Below, one piece after another: positions 18,426 through 27,695 of a stretch of DNA of 35,503 nucleotides. The translations under genes and the position numbers were made by a program. The stretch is from Pseudomonas sp. RGM2987 (GTDB taxonomy: Bacteria; Pseudomonadota; Gammaproteobacteria; Pseudomonadales; Pseudomonadaceae). The notes beneath the pieces are model-generated. The model was not told the origin of the DNA and searched no databases. It saw only the letters and a list, made by a program, of their open reading frames with translations. How positions within the stretch are numbered: the first letter of the stretch is position 1; each line of letters begins with the position of its first letter. The stretch spans positions 1 to 35,503 of the forward strand of contig NZ_JALJDX010000168.1 in assembly GCF_022952855.1 (NCBI RefSeq), read 5' to 3'.

Positions 18426-18745
18426 GAGCAACCCTCGCCGAAAACAGATCAAAAAACCAACGGCCAGATAAAGTATCTGCTCGGTATCGGCCTTGAAAAA
18501 CCGACCTTGCGGACCACTCTTGCCAAGTTGGCGAGCATTGTTCCGACTCCGATGGGACAAAATGATTCCCCAAACGGTTCAGGACAAGTCTCTACCTAAG
18601 TCAAATGGACCAGCGACCGCTGATCCCCCGTAGCGCGCGATTATCTAGCAGGCCGCGTGACAACGCATCAGGGGCAACAAAGTATTTCTCGAGAAAACTC
18701 CGTGTTTTGCCTCGAAACCGTGCCGAAAAGATGTTTCAAACACTT
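18426..18745. other. Gap between dtd and opgG
   Basis: This 320-base stretch must hold the opgGH promoter and leader on the minus strand. I see a GCCAA-G-TTGGC inverted repeat at 18522-18532 and a possible -10-like TAGATAAT (minus strand, 18639-18647) with no well-spaced -35 box. No gene or REP is visible. Confidence 0.4.
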
Positions 18746-19183
18746 TCAGACCTGTAACAGGAAGGTTACCGGGCCATCATTGACCAGATGCACCTGCATG
18801 TCGGCGCCGAATCTACCTGATGCCACTGTGCCATGCACCTGTTTTGCCTGGCTGAGCAAATAGTTGAACAACTCCTCTCCCAAAGCCTGCGGCGCGGCCG
18901 TCGAGAAGCTCGGGCGCAAGCCGCTTTTGGTATCCGCCGCCAGGGTGAACTGCGACACCAGCAGCAAACCGCCAGCGACGTCGGCCAGGGACAGGTTCAT
19001 CTTGCCGTCGGCGTCGCTGAATACCCGATAGTTAAGCAGCTTATGCAGGAGTTTGTCGGCGCTGGCCCGGGTATCCTCGGGCTCGATCGCCACCAGCACC
19101 AGCAGGCCGTGGTCCACGGCCCCCACGACCTCCCCCACAACCTCGACCCGGGCGCCGCGCACCCGTTGCAACAGGCCCTTCAT
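18746..19183 (-). CDS. dtd: D-aminoacyl-tRNA deacylase Dtd
   Basis: Dtd hydrolyses the ester bond of D-aminoacyl-tRNA (and glycyl-tRNA-Ala mischarges), keeping D-amino acids out of translation. The 145-residue product has the family length and both active-site motifs: SQFTL (about residues 77-81) and VNDGPVTF (about 133-140, the cross-subunit Gly-Pro motif). It overlaps the end of pip by four bases (ATGA), so both are in one unit with coupled translation. No convincing terminator separates it from opgG. Confidence 0.96.
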   Translation of the reverse strand: MKGLLQRVRGARVEVVGEVVGAVDHGLLVLVAIEPEDTRASADKLLHKLLNYRVFSDADGKMNLSLADVAGGLLLVSQFTLAADTKSGLRPSFSTAAPQALGEELFNYLLSQAKQVHGTVASGRFGADMQVHLVNDGPVTFLLQV

Positions 19184-20151
19184 GCTTCTTCGGGCGGCAG
19201 GTCGAGCAGGCGCCGGGCCATTTGCGCAGCCGCGCGCACCAGCGCATCGGTAATACCCGGTTCGGACGCGGCGTGGCCGGCGTCGCGAATCACCTGCAGC
19301 TCGCTGTTGGGCCAGTTCTGGTGCAGTTCCCAGGCATTGTCCAGCGGGCAGATGACGTCATAGCGGCCATGGACGATGATGCCGGGCAAATGCGCAATCT
19401 TGCCCATGTCGCGGATCAGCTGGTTGGGCTCAAGGAACGCATTGTTGGTGAAGTAATGACATTCGATCCGGGCAATCGACAACGCGCGCTGCGGCTCGGA
19501 GAAACGATCGACCACCAGCGGATTGGGGCGCAGGGTCGCGGTGCGGCCCTCCCAGGTGGACCAGGCCTTGGCCGCATGCATCTGGGCGATCTGGTCGTTG
19601 CCGGTCAGGCGCTTGTGAAAGGCACTGAGCAGGTCATCGCGTTCATCCAGGGGGATCGGCGCAATGTAGTCCTGCCAGTAGTCGGGAAACAGGCGACTGG
19701 CGCCGGCCTGATAGAACCACTCGATTTCCTGCGGCCGGCAGAGAAAGATCCCACGCAGGATCAGGCCATGTACCCGCTCCGGATGGGTCTGGGCATAGGC
19801 CAATGCCAGGGTCGAACCCCAGGAGCCGCCGAACAGCACCCATTTCTCGATGCCCAGGTGCTTGCGGATACGCTCCAGGTCCTCGACCAGGTCCCAGGTG
19901 GTGTTGTTCTCAAGACTGGCATGGGGTGTGGAGCGGCCACAGCCGCGCTGGTCGAAGGTGACAATCCGGTAGAGGTTCGGGTCGAAGTAGCAGCGACTCT
20001 GTGCATCGCACCCGGCCCCCGGGCCACCATGGATGAACACCACCGGCAGGCCTTCCGGGGAACCGCTTTCATCGACGTAGAGCGTGTGGGTGTCATCGAC
20101 AGCCAGATCGTGCCGGGCATGGGGTTTGATCTGCGGGTACAAAGTCTGCAT
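19180..20151 (-). CDS. pip: Proline iminopeptidase
   Basis: A cytosolic alpha/beta-hydrolase serine peptidase (family S33) that removes N-terminal proline from peptides. The 323-residue protein shows HGGPGAGC (oxyanion region, about residues 41-48), DQRGCGRS, the nucleophile elbow GGSWGS (Ser near 110), and the late acid and base in HGRYDVICP and DAGHA. The start at 20151 ([10 protein letters not shown]) is preferred because GGAG lies six bases upstream and it matches the family N terminus; a start nine codons earlier is possible but has no better site. The gene is coupled to dtd by a four-base overlap. Confidence 0.94.
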   Translation of the reverse strand: MQTLYPQIKPHARHDLAVDDTHTLYVDESGSPEGLPVVFIHGGPGAGCDAQSRCYFDPNLYRIVTFDQRGCGRSTPHASLENNTTWDLVEDLERIRKHLGIEKWVLFGGSWGSTLALAYAQTHPERVHGLILRGIFLCRPQEIEWFYQAGASRLFPDYWQDYIAPIPLDERDDLLSAFHKRLTGNDQIAQMHAAKAWSTWEGRTATLRPNPLVVDRFSEPQRALSIARIECHYFTNNAFLEPNQLIRDMGKIAHLPGIIVHGRYDVICPLDNAWELHQNWPNSELQVIRDAGHAASEPGITDALVRAAAQMARRLLDLPPEEA

Positions 20152-20299
20152 TGCGCGCTCCGTAAGGGGTCGAGTCATCCCTGTAGGGACTTCTATTTAG
20201 TCTGCCGTCCGGCATCATAAACCCGAATCACCTTAATGAGCATGTCCCCTGCGCAGTCAAAGCGTGTCAGCCTCAGACCAAGGTGGCAGAGGCAAGTGT

Positions 20300-20407
20300 T
20301 GTGGCGAGGGAGCTTGCTCCCGCTGGGTCGGTCCGACGCATCGGGCGCAGCCGCCCACACAGCGGGAGAGCGCTGCGCACTCTAGCGGGAGCAAGCTCCC
20401 TCGCCAC
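20300..20407. repeat. REPIN, GGGAGC subtype
   Basis: GTGGCGAGGGAGCTTGCTCC is paired with GGAGCAAGCTCCCTCGCCAC. The pair ends three bases from the hutG stop codon, so it lies at the 3' end of the hut operon transcript. Confidence 0.88.
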
Positions 20408-20410
20408 GGG

Positions 20411-21214
20411 TCACTTGCCGTAGGTTGTTCGCCCCCAGCTCAGCAGGCCTTCAAGCAGCTCCCGAATGACAACCTGGGTTGGCGCCGCCAGGTCCGGCCG
20501 ATAATTGAACGGCTCGAACTCTTCCATATAGGTGCTCTGGCACAGCTCCAGTTGCACCGCGTGGATGTCTTCGGCCGGGTTGCCGTAATGGCGTGTGATG
20601 TGCCCGCCCTTGAACCGCCCGTTGAGCACATGGGTGTATGCGTCGTGGCGGGCGCAGATGGCTTCGAGCTGGCCGGCCAGGGTCGGGTCGCAGGCGGCGC
20701 CGTTGAAGGTGCCGAGGTTGAAGTCCGGCAGCTTGCCGTCGAACAGGTGTGGAATCACCGAGCGGATCGAATGGGCATCGAACAGCAAGGCATAGCCGAA
20801 CTCGGCCTTGAGCCGCGCCAGTTCCCGTTGCAAGGCCTGGTGGTACGGCATCCAGATCTGTTGCAAATAAGTCGCCCGTTCCTCGGTGGACGGCTCCAGT
20901 CCCTGGCGAAACAACGGCACGCCATCGAACAGCGTCGCCGGGTACAAACCGGTGGTGGCGCCGACGTACATCGGCTTGTCATCGGAGGGGCGGTTCAGGT
21001 CGACGACGAACCGAGAGTACTCGGCGGACAACGTACTGGCGCCAAGCTCACTGGCGAAGTCATAGAGCCGAGGGATGTGCCAGTCGGTGTCCGGCAGGCT
21101 TTGCGCCTCGGGGATCAGCCCGGCCTGCACCGCCGGGGTCAGGCGCAGGCCGGCGTGGGGCATGCTGATCAACAGCGGCACCCGCCCTTGCTTGAAATTC
21201 AGGACCTTCTCCAC
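20411..21214 (-). CDS. hutG: N-formylglutamate deformylase HutG
   Basis: HutG hydrolyses N-formyl-L-glutamate to glutamate and formate, the last step of the five-step histidine route, and works with HutF. The 267-residue product has the family blocks PLLISMPHAGLRL near the N terminus, DTDWHIPRLYD, SRFVVDLNRP, LLFDAHSIRS and GHITRHYG. The His and Asp/Glu residues in these blocks fit a zinc amidohydrolase fold. The start is the GTG at 21214, with GGAG seven bases upstream; a TTG five codons earlier is open but overlaps that site. It lies 11 bases after hutI and is the last gene of the operon. Confidence 0.95.
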   Translation of the reverse strand: MEKVLNFKQGRVPLLISMPHAGLRLTPAVQAGLIPEAQSLPDTDWHIPRLYDFASELGASTLSAEYSRFVVDLNRPSDDKPMYVGATTGLYPATLFDGVPLFRQGLEPSTEERATYLQQIWMPYHQALQRELARLKAEFGYALLFDAHSIRSVIPHLFDGKLPDFNLGTFNGAACDPTLAGQLEAICARHDAYTHVLNGRFKGGHITRHYGNPAEDIHAVQLELCQSTYMEEFEPFNYRPDLAAPTQVVIRELLEGLLSWGRTTYGK

Positions 21215-21225
21215 AACCGTTCTCC

Positions 21226-22428
21226 TCAATCGATTTCCACGCCGTGACGCACGACGCGCTTTTCCAGTTCGCCGCCGAGCCAGTACGCCAGGTCGGCGGG
21301 GCGGTCGATGTGCCAGGCAACAAAATCGGCGACCTTGCCGGCTTCCAGCGAACCATGGGTCTGGGCCATGCCCAAGGCTTGGGCCGCATGAATGGTCGCC
21401 CCGGCCAAGGCTTCTTCCGGCGTCAGGCGCAGGCAGGTGCAGGCCATGTTCAACATCAGGCGCAGCGACAGCGCCGGCGAGGTGCCGGGGTTGAGGTCGC
21501 TGGCCACAGCGATTTTCACGCCGTGCTTGCGCAAGGCGTCCATGGGCGGCAATTGGGTTTCGCGCAGGAAGTAGAACGCCCCCGGCAGCAACACTGCCAC
21601 GGTGCCGGATTCGGCCATGGCCTTGGCATCGTCCTCGGTCATGAATTCCAGGTGATCCGCCGACAGCGCCTGGTAGCGAGCCGCCAGACTTGAGCCATGC
21701 AGCGACGACAGTTGCTCGGCATGCAGCTTCACCGGCAGGCCCAGTCGTTGCGCGGTGACGAACACCCGCTCGACCTGCGCCGGGGAAAATGCCAGGTACT
21801 CACAAAAGGCATCCACGGCGTCTACCAGCCCTTCGGCCGCCAGGGCCGGGAGCATTTCGGTGCAGATGTGTTCAATGTAATCGTCGGCGCGTTCGGCATA
21901 TTCCGGCGGTAATGCATGGGCCGCCAGGCAGGTGCTACGCACGCTGACCGGCAGTTCGGCGCCGAGACGGCGGATAACCCGCAGCATCTTGCGCTCGTTC
22001 GCCAGGTCGAGGCCGTAGCCGGATTTGATCTCCACCGTGGTCACGCCGTCGCGCATCAGGCTTTTCAGGCGTCTGGCGGCGCTGGTGAACAGCTCGTCTT
22101 CGCTGGCGGCGCGGGTGGCACGCACCGTACTGGCGATGCCGCCGCCAGCCGCGGCGATTTCGGCGTAGCTGACGCCTTGCAGGCGCTGTTCAAACTCACC
22201 GCTACGGTTGCCGCCAAACACGGTGTGGGTGTGGCAGTCGATCAGCCCTGGCGTGACCCAGGCGCCCTTGAGATCATGGACCGCCGGGTAGTCGCCGGTG
22301 GGCAACTGGGCACGCGGGCCGATCCAGTGGATGTGCTCGTCCTGGGTGACGATGGCGGCGTCTTCGATGATCGAGTAGACGCCTTGGGCCATGGTGGCGG
22401 CGTGGCAGTTTTGCCAGAGGGTTTTCAT
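21226..22428 (-). CDS. hutI: Imidazolonepropionase HutI
   Basis: HutI opens the ring of 4-imidazolone-5-propionate to give N-formimino-L-glutamate. The 400-residue protein is an amidohydrolase-superfamily metalloenzyme: [10 protein letters not shown] (metal-binding HxH, about residues 70-79), the later HAEQLSS, and [10 protein letters not shown] with the conserved Asp. The start at 22428 ([10 protein letters not shown]) has GAGGAAA eight bases upstream. It is followed 11 bases later by hutG. A run of REPs separates it from hutH2 upstream. Confidence 0.96.
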   Translation of the reverse strand: MKTLWQNCHAATMAQGVYSIIEDAAIVTQDEHIHWIGPRAQLPTGDYPAVHDLKGAWVTPGLIDCHTHTVFGGNRSGEFEQRLQGVSYAEIAAAGGGIASTVRATRAASEDELFTSAARRLKSLMRDGVTTVEIKSGYGLDLANERKMLRVIRRLGAELPVSVRSTCLAAHALPPEYAERADDYIEHICTEMLPALAAEGLVDAVDAFCEYLAFSPAQVERVFVTAQRLGLPVKLHAEQLSSLHGSSLAARYQALSADHLEFMTEDDAKAMAESGTVAVLLPGAFYFLRETQLPPMDALRKHGVKIAVASDLNPGTSPALSLRLMLNMACTCLRLTPEEALAGATIHAAQALGMAQTHGSLEAGKVADFVAWHIDRPADLAYWLGGELEKRVVRHGVEID

Positions 22429-22457
22429 CCCGGGTTTCCTCGTCTCGTCCAAATCGA

Positions 22458-22482
22458 ATCGCGAGCAGGCTCGCTCCCACAA
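22458..22482. repeat. Single REP (GAGCAGGCTCGC subtype)
   Basis: ATCGCGAGCAGGCTCGCTCC followed by CACAA, directly before the hutI ribosome site region and next to a full REPIN. Confidence 0.75.
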
Positions 22483-22497
22483 GAACTGCACGGAACC

Positions 22498-22588
22498 TGT
22501 GGGAGCGGGCTTGCTCGCGAAGACGGTGGCACAGTCAACATTGATGCAAACTGACCCTGCGCTTTCGCGAGCAAGCCCGCTCCCACAG
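22498..22588. repeat. REPIN between hutH2 and hutI
   Basis: TGTGGGAGCGGGCTTGCTCG is paired with CGAGCAAGCCCGCTCCCACA, with ACATTGATGCA at 22538-22548 in the spacer. It interrupts an otherwise collinear hut operon. Confidence 0.9.
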
Positions 22589-22633
22589 AATTGAGCCTGA
22601 TCAACATCCTGTGTGCTGCTCGCGAAGAGGCCG

Positions 22634-24166
22634 TTACAGGCTCGGCAACAACTTCGCCGTCACCAGCGCGTTCAGACAACGGCTCGCCAACAATTCACTG
22701 GCCGCATTGATGTCCGGTGCAAAGAACCGGTCCTTCTCATAGAACGGCACTTCGGCACGCAACAGGCCGCGGGCCTGCTCCAGTTTCGGCGAAGTCTTCA
22801 GGCCACCGCGCAAGTCCAGGCCCTGACACGCTGCGAGCCATTCCACCGCGAGGATCCCACGGGTGTTCTCGGCCATTTCACACAGACGCTTGCCGGCGGC
22901 CGGGGCCATGGACACGTGGTCTTCCTGGTTGGCGGAGGTCGGCAGGCTGTCCACCGAATGCGGATGGGACAGCGCCTTGTTTTCGCTCGCCAGCGCAGCC
23001 GCGGTGACCTGGGCGATCATGAAGCCGGAGTTCACCCCGCCATTGCCCACCAGGAACGGCGGCAGTTGCGACATGTGCTTGTCCATCATCAACGAGATGC
23101 GCCGCTCGCTCAGGGAGCCGATCTCGGCAATCGCCAGGGCCATGTTGTCAGCGGCCATCGCCACCGGTTCGGCGTGGAAGTTGCCACCGGAAATCACATC
23201 GCCTTCAGCGGCGAATACGAGCGGGTTGTCCGATACCGCGTTGGCCTCGATCACCAGCACCTCGGCGGCCTGGCGGAACTGGGTCAGGCAGGCGCCCATC
23301 ACTTGCGGCTGGCAGCGCAGGGAGTACGGGTCCTGGACCTTGTCGCAGTTCTGGTGCGAGTCGGACACTTCGCTGCGCTCGCCCAGCAGGTCGCGGTACG
23401 CCGCAGCGGCATCTATCTGGCCTTTCTGCCCGCGAGCGGCGTGGATACGTGCATCGAACGGCGAACGCGAGCCGAGTACCGCTTCCACGGTCAGGCTGCC
23501 CAGGGCCAGGGCGCCGGCGAACAGGTCTTCGCCTTCGAACAGGCCACGCAGGGCAAATGCGGTGGAGACCTGGGTGCCGTTGAGCAGCGCCAGGCCTTCC
23601 TTGGCGGCCAGGGTCAGCGGCGCGAGGCCGGCGACTTTCAGCGCCTCGACGGAGGGCAGCCATTCACCTTTGTAGCGAGCCTTGCCCTCGCCCAGCAGCA
23701 CCAGGGACATGTGGGCCAGCGGCGCCAAGTCGCCGGATGCACCGACCGAACCCTTGAGCGGAATGTGCGGATAGACTTCGGCATTGACCAGGGCGATCAG
23801 CGCATCGATCACCTGCCGGCGAATGCCGGAAAAACCCCGGCTCAGGCTGTTGACCTTGAGCACCATGATCAAGCGCACCAGCGCATCGCTGATCGGCTCG
23901 CCCACGCCGGCGGCATGGGACAGCACCAGGGAGCGCTGCAGGTTTTCCAGGTCTTCGCTGGCAATGCGGGTCGAGGCCAGCAGGCCGAAGCCGGTGTTGA
24001 TGCCGTAGGCGGTGCGGTTCTCGGCGAGGATCTGCTCCACGCAGGCCACGCTGGCTTCGATCTGCGCCGAAGCGCTGGCATCGAGGCTCAGGGTCACCGG
24101 TTGCTGGTAGATGTCACGCAATTGAGCCAGGCTCAGTTGGCCGGGGATCAGGTTCAAAGCGGTCAT
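22634..24166 (-). CDS. hutH2: Histidine ammonia-lyase (the canonical copy)
   Basis: Histidase removes ammonia from L-histidine to give trans-urocanate, the first step of the pathway. The 510-residue protein has the normal length and the full active-site set: Tyr54 in [11 protein letters not shown], His84 in LSHAAGVG, the Ala143-Ser144-Gly145 triad ([12 protein letters not shown]) that cyclises into the MIO cofactor, [22 protein letters not shown] and NQEDHVSM. These match the catalytic residues known for the P. putida enzyme, so this copy is the likely working histidase. The start has AGGAG six bases upstream. A Crc/Hfq-type motif lies just before it. Confidence 0.97.
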   Translation of the reverse strand: MTALNLIPGQLSLAQLRDIYQQPVTLSLDASASAQIEASVACVEQILAENRTAYGINTGFGLLASTRIASEDLENLQRSLVLSHAAGVGEPISDALVRLIMVLKVNSLSRGFSGIRRQVIDALIALVNAEVYPHIPLKGSVGASGDLAPLAHMSLVLLGEGKARYKGEWLPSVEALKVAGLAPLTLAAKEGLALLNGTQVSTAFALRGLFEGEDLFAGALALGSLTVEAVLGSRSPFDARIHAARGQKGQIDAAAAYRDLLGERSEVSDSHQNCDKVQDPYSLRCQPQVMGACLTQFRQAAEVLVIEANAVSDNPLVFAAEGDVISGGNFHAEPVAMAADNMALAIAEIGSLSERRISLMMDKHMSQLPPFLVGNGGVNSGFMIAQVTAAALASENKALSHPHSVDSLPTSANQEDHVSMAPAAGKRLCEMAENTRGILAVEWLAACQGLDLRGGLKTSPKLEQARGLLRAEVPFYEKDRFFAPDINAASELLASRCLNALVTAKLLPSL

Positions 24167-24186
24167 TTCATGCTCCTTTTGAGAGT

Positions 24187-24194
24187 TTCTTGTT
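24187..24194 (-). promoter_or_regulatory. Crc/Hfq (CA) motif before hutH2
   Basis: On the minus strand the leader reads AAACAAGAAAC, containing AACAAGAA. This is a perfect AAnAAnAA catabolite-repression motif, about 20 bases upstream of the hutH2 start and next to its AGGAG site. In Pseudomonas, Hfq with Crc binds such sites and blocks translation when preferred carbon sources are present. Binding here is inferred. Confidence 0.55.
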
Positions 24195-24281
24195 TACCCG
24201 CCAGTCGCTCCGGAATGTTCCGTTATCCGTCATCCTCGCTTCATGGGCGATGGATGCCTTGGCACGCTGGCGGTTTTTTGA

Positions 24282-25805
24282 TCAATTCAAATTCGGTAAT
24301 GCGTTGTGCAGCACGGCCGGGTCTTTCAGCAGCGCAGCGGCGCTGGCGATGTCCGGTGCCAGCCAGCGGTCCTGGTCGTAGGCCGGGACCTGCTCGCGCA
24401 GCAGCTTCCAGGCAACGTCGGTGCCGGCACCGAAACGCTGCGTCTTGAGAAATTCAAAGGCCTGGGCCGCCAGCAGGTATTCGATGGCGAGGATCTGCGT
24501 ACAGTTTTCCAGTGCCCGGTGCAGCTTCAGGGCCGCGTTGGTGCCCATGCTCAGGTGATCCTCTTGCAGCCCTGAGGTGACGAAGTTGTCGAGCACAGCC
24601 GGTTGCGCCAGTTGCCGGTTTTCCGCGCACAGCGAAGCGGCGACATATTGCACGATCATCATCCCCGAGTTCACGCCCGGGTTAGCCACCAGGAACGCCG
24701 GCAGGCCACTGACGTGAGGGTTGATCAGGCGGTCGAGGCGGCGCTCGGCGATGGAGCCGATCTCGGCCATGGCAATCGCCAGCAGATCGGCGGCCATCGC
24801 CACCGACTGGCCGTGGGGATTGGCCTGGGACATGACCCGGAAGCTATCCGGTGTACCCAACAGCAGCGGGTTATCGGTGGCGGCGTTGAGCTCGGTTTCG
24901 ATCTGCTGCCGCGCATGCGCCAACTGATCACGCGCCGCACCATGTACCTGGGGAATCGAACGAATGCTCAAGGCATCCTGGGTGCGAATCCCCAGGCTTG
25001 CGGCGATCACTTCACTGCCGTCGAGCAAGGCCCTCAGGTTGCTCCCGACCTGCTGCATGCCAGGGTGCGGCTTGAGGGCGATGATCTCGGCATCGAACGC
25101 GGCGATCTGCCCGCGTTGGGCCTCGAAGCTCATGGCGCCGATCACGTCGGCCCATTGCACCAGCCGCGTCGCGTCGGCCAGGGCCAGGCAACTGAGGCCG
25201 GTCATGCACGGCGTGCCGTTGACCAGGCACAAACCGTCCTTGGCCCCCAGTTGCACCGGTTGCAGGCCTCCGGCGGCCAGGGCCTGCTGTGCCGAAACGA
25301 CCTGGCCGCGATAGCTGACCTGGCCGACACCCAGCAGCGCAATGCTGATGTGGGCCATGTGGGTCAGATAACCCACCGAGCCCTGGGACGGCACCTGCGG
25401 GGTGATGCCGCGATTGAGCAGTGCCAGCAGCGCTTCGACCACCCGCCGATGGATCCCGGATTTGCCCTGGCTGTAGTTGAGGATGGCGGCGCAGAGAATC
25501 GCCCGGACCTGTTCATCGGCCAGCGGCGCACCTACCCCACAGGCATGGCTGAGCAGAGTGTTGCGCGACAGCTGGCTGAGTTGTTCGTCCTTGAGCGAGA
25601 CATTGCACAAGGCCCCCAGGCCGGTGTTGACGCCATAGGCGCGCTCACCGCTTGCGACGATACGCTGCACGATGGCCTGGGCATTGTCGATCCGCGCCCA
25701 GGCCTGGGCCGACAACTCAAGCACAGCGCCGAAGCGGGCGACGGCGACGACGTCCTGCCAGCGCAGCGGCGTGTCGGCGATGATGATTTTTTCAGCCTGG
25801 GACAT
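24282..25805 (-). CDS. hutH1: Histidase paralogue HutH1 lacking the MIO triad
   Basis: A 507-residue member of the histidine/phenylalanine ammonia-lyase fold, in the hutH1 position of the pseudomonad hut operon. It keeps YGVNTGLG (Tyr57), LSHACGVG (His87), LVNGTP (Asn196) and LQEDHLSM (Glu). Where the family has [14 protein letters not shown] it reads GSVG-YLTHMAH, so exactly the three residues that form the MIO cofactor are gone (residues 142-152). The catalytic Tyr of DPYSLR is Leu279 (DALSIR), and the Phe of NFHAEPVAM is a Pro (NPHGQSVAM). It should not be a standard lyase. It might stabilise or regulate HutH2, bind a ligand, or catalyse something else. The frame is intact, so it is under selection rather than decaying. 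The start at 25805 has GAGG six bases upstream. Confidence 0.9.
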   Translation of the reverse strand: MSQAEKIIIADTPLRWQDVVAVARFGAVLELSAQAWARIDNAQAIVQRIVASGERAYGVNTGLGALCNVSLKDEQLSQLSRNTLLSHACGVGAPLADEQVRAILCAAILNYSQGKSGIHRRVVEALLALLNRGITPQVPSQGSVGYLTHMAHISIALLGVGQVSYRGQVVSAQQALAAGGLQPVQLGAKDGLCLVNGTPCMTGLSCLALADATRLVQWADVIGAMSFEAQRGQIAAFDAEIIALKPHPGMQQVGSNLRALLDGSEVIAASLGIRTQDALSIRSIPQVHGAARDQLAHARQQIETELNAATDNPLLLGTPDSFRVMSQANPHGQSVAMAADLLAIAMAEIGSIAERRLDRLINPHVSGLPAFLVANPGVNSGMMIVQYVAASLCAENRQLAQPAVLDNFVTSGLQEDHLSMGTNAALKLHRALENCTQILAIEYLLAAQAFEFLKTQRFGAGTDVAWKLLREQVPAYDQDRWLAPDIASAAALLKDPAVLHNALPNLN

Positions 25806-25850
25806 CTTTAACCTCATGCTTACAACTTGAACATTGATGCAGCTTTACTG

Positions 25851-25922
25851 ACGCCTTCGCGAGCAAGCCCGCTCCCACAGGGCGACGCATTCCAAGGTGG
25901 GAGCGGGCTTGCTCGCGAAGAG
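25851..25922. repeat. REP pair in opposite arrangement
   Basis: GCGAGCAAGCCCGCTCCCAC comes first and GTGGGAGCGGGCTTGCTCGC second, so the CCCAC ends face inward, unlike the other pairs here. ACATTGATGCA lies outside it at 25831-25841. It separates hutV from hutH1. Confidence 0.88.
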
Positions 25923-25945
25923 GCCCGCCCAGTCACCAGAGTTCT

Positions 25946-26776
25946 CTAAACCACCGCAGCCCTGCGCTGCACGAACCGATCAACATACTCATCCGCCGGC
26001 GAATGCAGGATCTCCCGGGGCGTGCCGACCTGGATCAGCCTGCCGTCCTTGAGGATCGCGATGCGGTTGCCGATGCGCACGGCCTCGTCGAGGTCGTGGG
26101 TGATGAACACGATGGTCTTGTGCAGGGTCTTTTGCAGCTCCAGCAACTGGTCCTGCATTTCCGCGCGGATCAGCGGGTCGAGGGCGCTGAAGGCTTCGTC
26201 CATCAGAATGATGTCGGTGTCCGCCGCCAAAGCCCGGGCCAGGCCCACGCGCTGGCGCATGCCGCCGGAAAGCTGGTGCGGGTATTTGTTCTCGTAGCCT
26301 TTCAGGCCCACGGTGTTGATCCAGTGCAGCGCGCGCTCGGCGCAGACCTGCTTGCTCTCGCCGCGCACTTTCAAGCCGTAGGCGACGTTGTCCAGCACAC
26401 TCTTGTGGGGCAGCAGGCCGAAGCTCTGGAACACCATGCTGATCTTGTGCCGGCGAAATTCGCGCAGCGCGTCCATGTCCAGTTGCAGGATGTCTTCGCC
26501 GTCCACCAGGATCGCGCCGCTGGTAGGGTCGATCAACCGGTTGAAGTGCCGCACCAGGGTGGATTTGCCGGAGCCGGACAGGCCCATGATCACGAAGATC
26601 TCACCGGTGCCGATGCTCAGCGACAGGTCGTTCACCCCGACCACGCAACCGGTTTCGGCCAGCACCTGGTCCTTGGTCTTGTTCTGGCGGATCAGGTCCA
26701 GGGCTTCCCTGGACCGGTTGCCGAAAATCTTGAAGACGTTCCTGACTTCGATCTTGCTGATGGCTGCGTTGTTCAT
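25946..26776 (-). CDS. hutV: Histidine ABC transporter ATPase HutV
   Basis: ATP-binding subunit of an importer of the glycine betaine/proline (ProV/OpuA) type, placed in hut operons for histidine uptake. The 276-residue protein has Walker [10 protein letters not shown] (about residues 69-77), the signature [15 protein letters not shown], Walker [15 protein letters not shown] and the switch His in [11 protein letters not shown]. The C terminus ends soon after the core and lacks the CBS tail of ProV. It overlaps hutW by four bases. Histidine specificity is inferred from its position. Confidence 0.94.
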   Translation of the reverse strand: MNNAAISKIEVRNVFKIFGNRSREALDLIRQNKTKDQVLAETGCVVGVNDLSLSIGTGEIFVIMGLSGSGKSTLVRHFNRLIDPTSGAILVDGEDILQLDMDALREFRRHKISMVFQSFGLLPHKSVLDNVAYGLKVRGESKQVCAERALHWINTVGLKGYENKYPHQLSGGMRQRVGLARALAADTDIILMDEAFSALDPLIRAEMQDQLLELQKTLHKTIVFITHDLDEAVRIGNRIAILKDGRLIQVGTPREILHSPADEYVDRFVQRRAAVV

Positions 26777-27624
26777 TTGCTCACCTCATGCCGAGGACGA
26801 CCATAGGCCTGGGTAATGCGGTCGATGACCACGGCGAGAATCACGATCGCCAGCCCGGCTTCCAGGCCGCGTCCGACGTTGAGGGTCTGGATACCCACCA
26901 GCACGTCTTCACCCAGGCCACGGGCACCGATCATCGAAGCGATGACCACCATCGACAGGGCCATCATGGTGGTCTGGTTGATCCCGGCCATGATGCTTGG
27001 CAGGGCCAGGGGCAGTTGCACGCCGAACAGCTGCTGCCAGCGATTGGCGCCAAATGCGTTGATGGCTTCCATCACTTCGCCGTCCACCTGGCGGATGCCC
27101 AGGTCGGTCAGGCGGATCAGCGGTGGCGCAGCGTAGATCACCGTGGCGAAGATCGCCGGGACCTTGCCCAGGCCGAACAGCATCAACACCGGGATCAGGT
27201 ACACGAAACTCGGCATGGTCTGCATGATGTCCAGCAACGGCATCAGCACCGAACGCAGGCGATTGCTGCGCGCCGAGAGAATGCCCAGTGGAATGCCGAT
27301 CAACACCGAGATCAGCGTCGCCACCAGCATCAACGCGAGGGTCTGCATCAGTTTGTCCCACAGGCCCACCGCGCCCACCAGAAACAGCAGGCCGACGATC
27401 ACCGCAGTGGTCACGACCTTGCGGGTGGCATGCCAGGCAATGCCGCCGACGATGGCCAGCATCAACCACCAGGGCGCCATGCGCAGCAGGCCTTCGAGGT
27501 TGACGATGGCCCACAGCAGGGTGTCGGAGATGTGCCGGAACACGTCGCCATAATTCGTCACCAGCGCGTCGACCCAACCGTTGACCCAGTCGGCGATGGA
27601 AAAGGTAAAGCTTTCGGGAAACAT
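26773..27624 (-). CDS. hutW: Histidine ABC transporter permease HutW
   Basis: Membrane subunit of the HutXWV importer. The 283-residue protein has about six membrane segments, from [24 protein letters not shown] to the C terminus, and the permease loop that docks the ATPase ([20 protein letters not shown], the EAA-type block, about residues 180-199). It resembles ProW. It couples to hutV by a four-base overlap and is separated from hutX by 71 bases containing a strong hairpin. Confidence 0.94.
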   Translation of the reverse strand: MFPESFTFSIADWVNGWVDALVTNYGDVFRHISDTLLWAIVNLEGLLRMAPWWLMLAIVGGIAWHATRKVVTTAVIVGLLFLVGAVGLWDKLMQTLALMLVATLISVLIGIPLGILSARSNRLRSVLMPLLDIMQTMPSFVYLIPVLMLFGLGKVPAIFATVIYAAPPLIRLTDLGIRQVDGEVMEAINAFGANRWQQLFGVQLPLALPSIMAGINQTTMMALSMVVIASMIGARGLGEDVLVGIQTLNVGRGLEAGLAIVILAVVIDRITQAYGRPRHEVSK

Positions 27625-27658
27625 AAGAGACTCTCGATCAGGGGGATGCGGTGAATGT

Positions 27659-27684
27659 CCCGGCCAGCCCCACGGTTGGCCGGG
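27659..27684 (-). other. Intercistronic hairpin between hutX and hutW
   Basis: CCCGGCCA and TGGCCGGG form an eight-base GC stem just after the hutX stop, with no T run following on the minus strand. It is better explained as an mRNA-stabilising or partial-attenuation hairpin that gives more binding protein than permease than as a full terminator. Confidence 0.6.
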
Positions 27685-27695
27685 AAAGATTCGAC

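Noticed and set aside
16293..18599. 768-codon plus-strand frame opposite opgH and opgG
   Set aside because: The minus strand carries recognisable OpgG and OpgH; the plus-strand frame has no motif or ribosome site.
18639..18647. opgG promoter based on TAGATAAT
   Set aside because: No -35 element at 15-19 bases was found, so I kept it only as a note in the gap entry.
22613..24448. 611-codon plus-strand frame opposite hutH2
   Set aside because: It is antisense to an intact histidase, with Arg/Gln/Ala/His-rich shadow composition.
25851..25922. REP pair read as a terminator between hutV and hutH1
   Set aside because: No T run follows, and the same sequence recurs at many unrelated places in the window, so it is a REP pair first.
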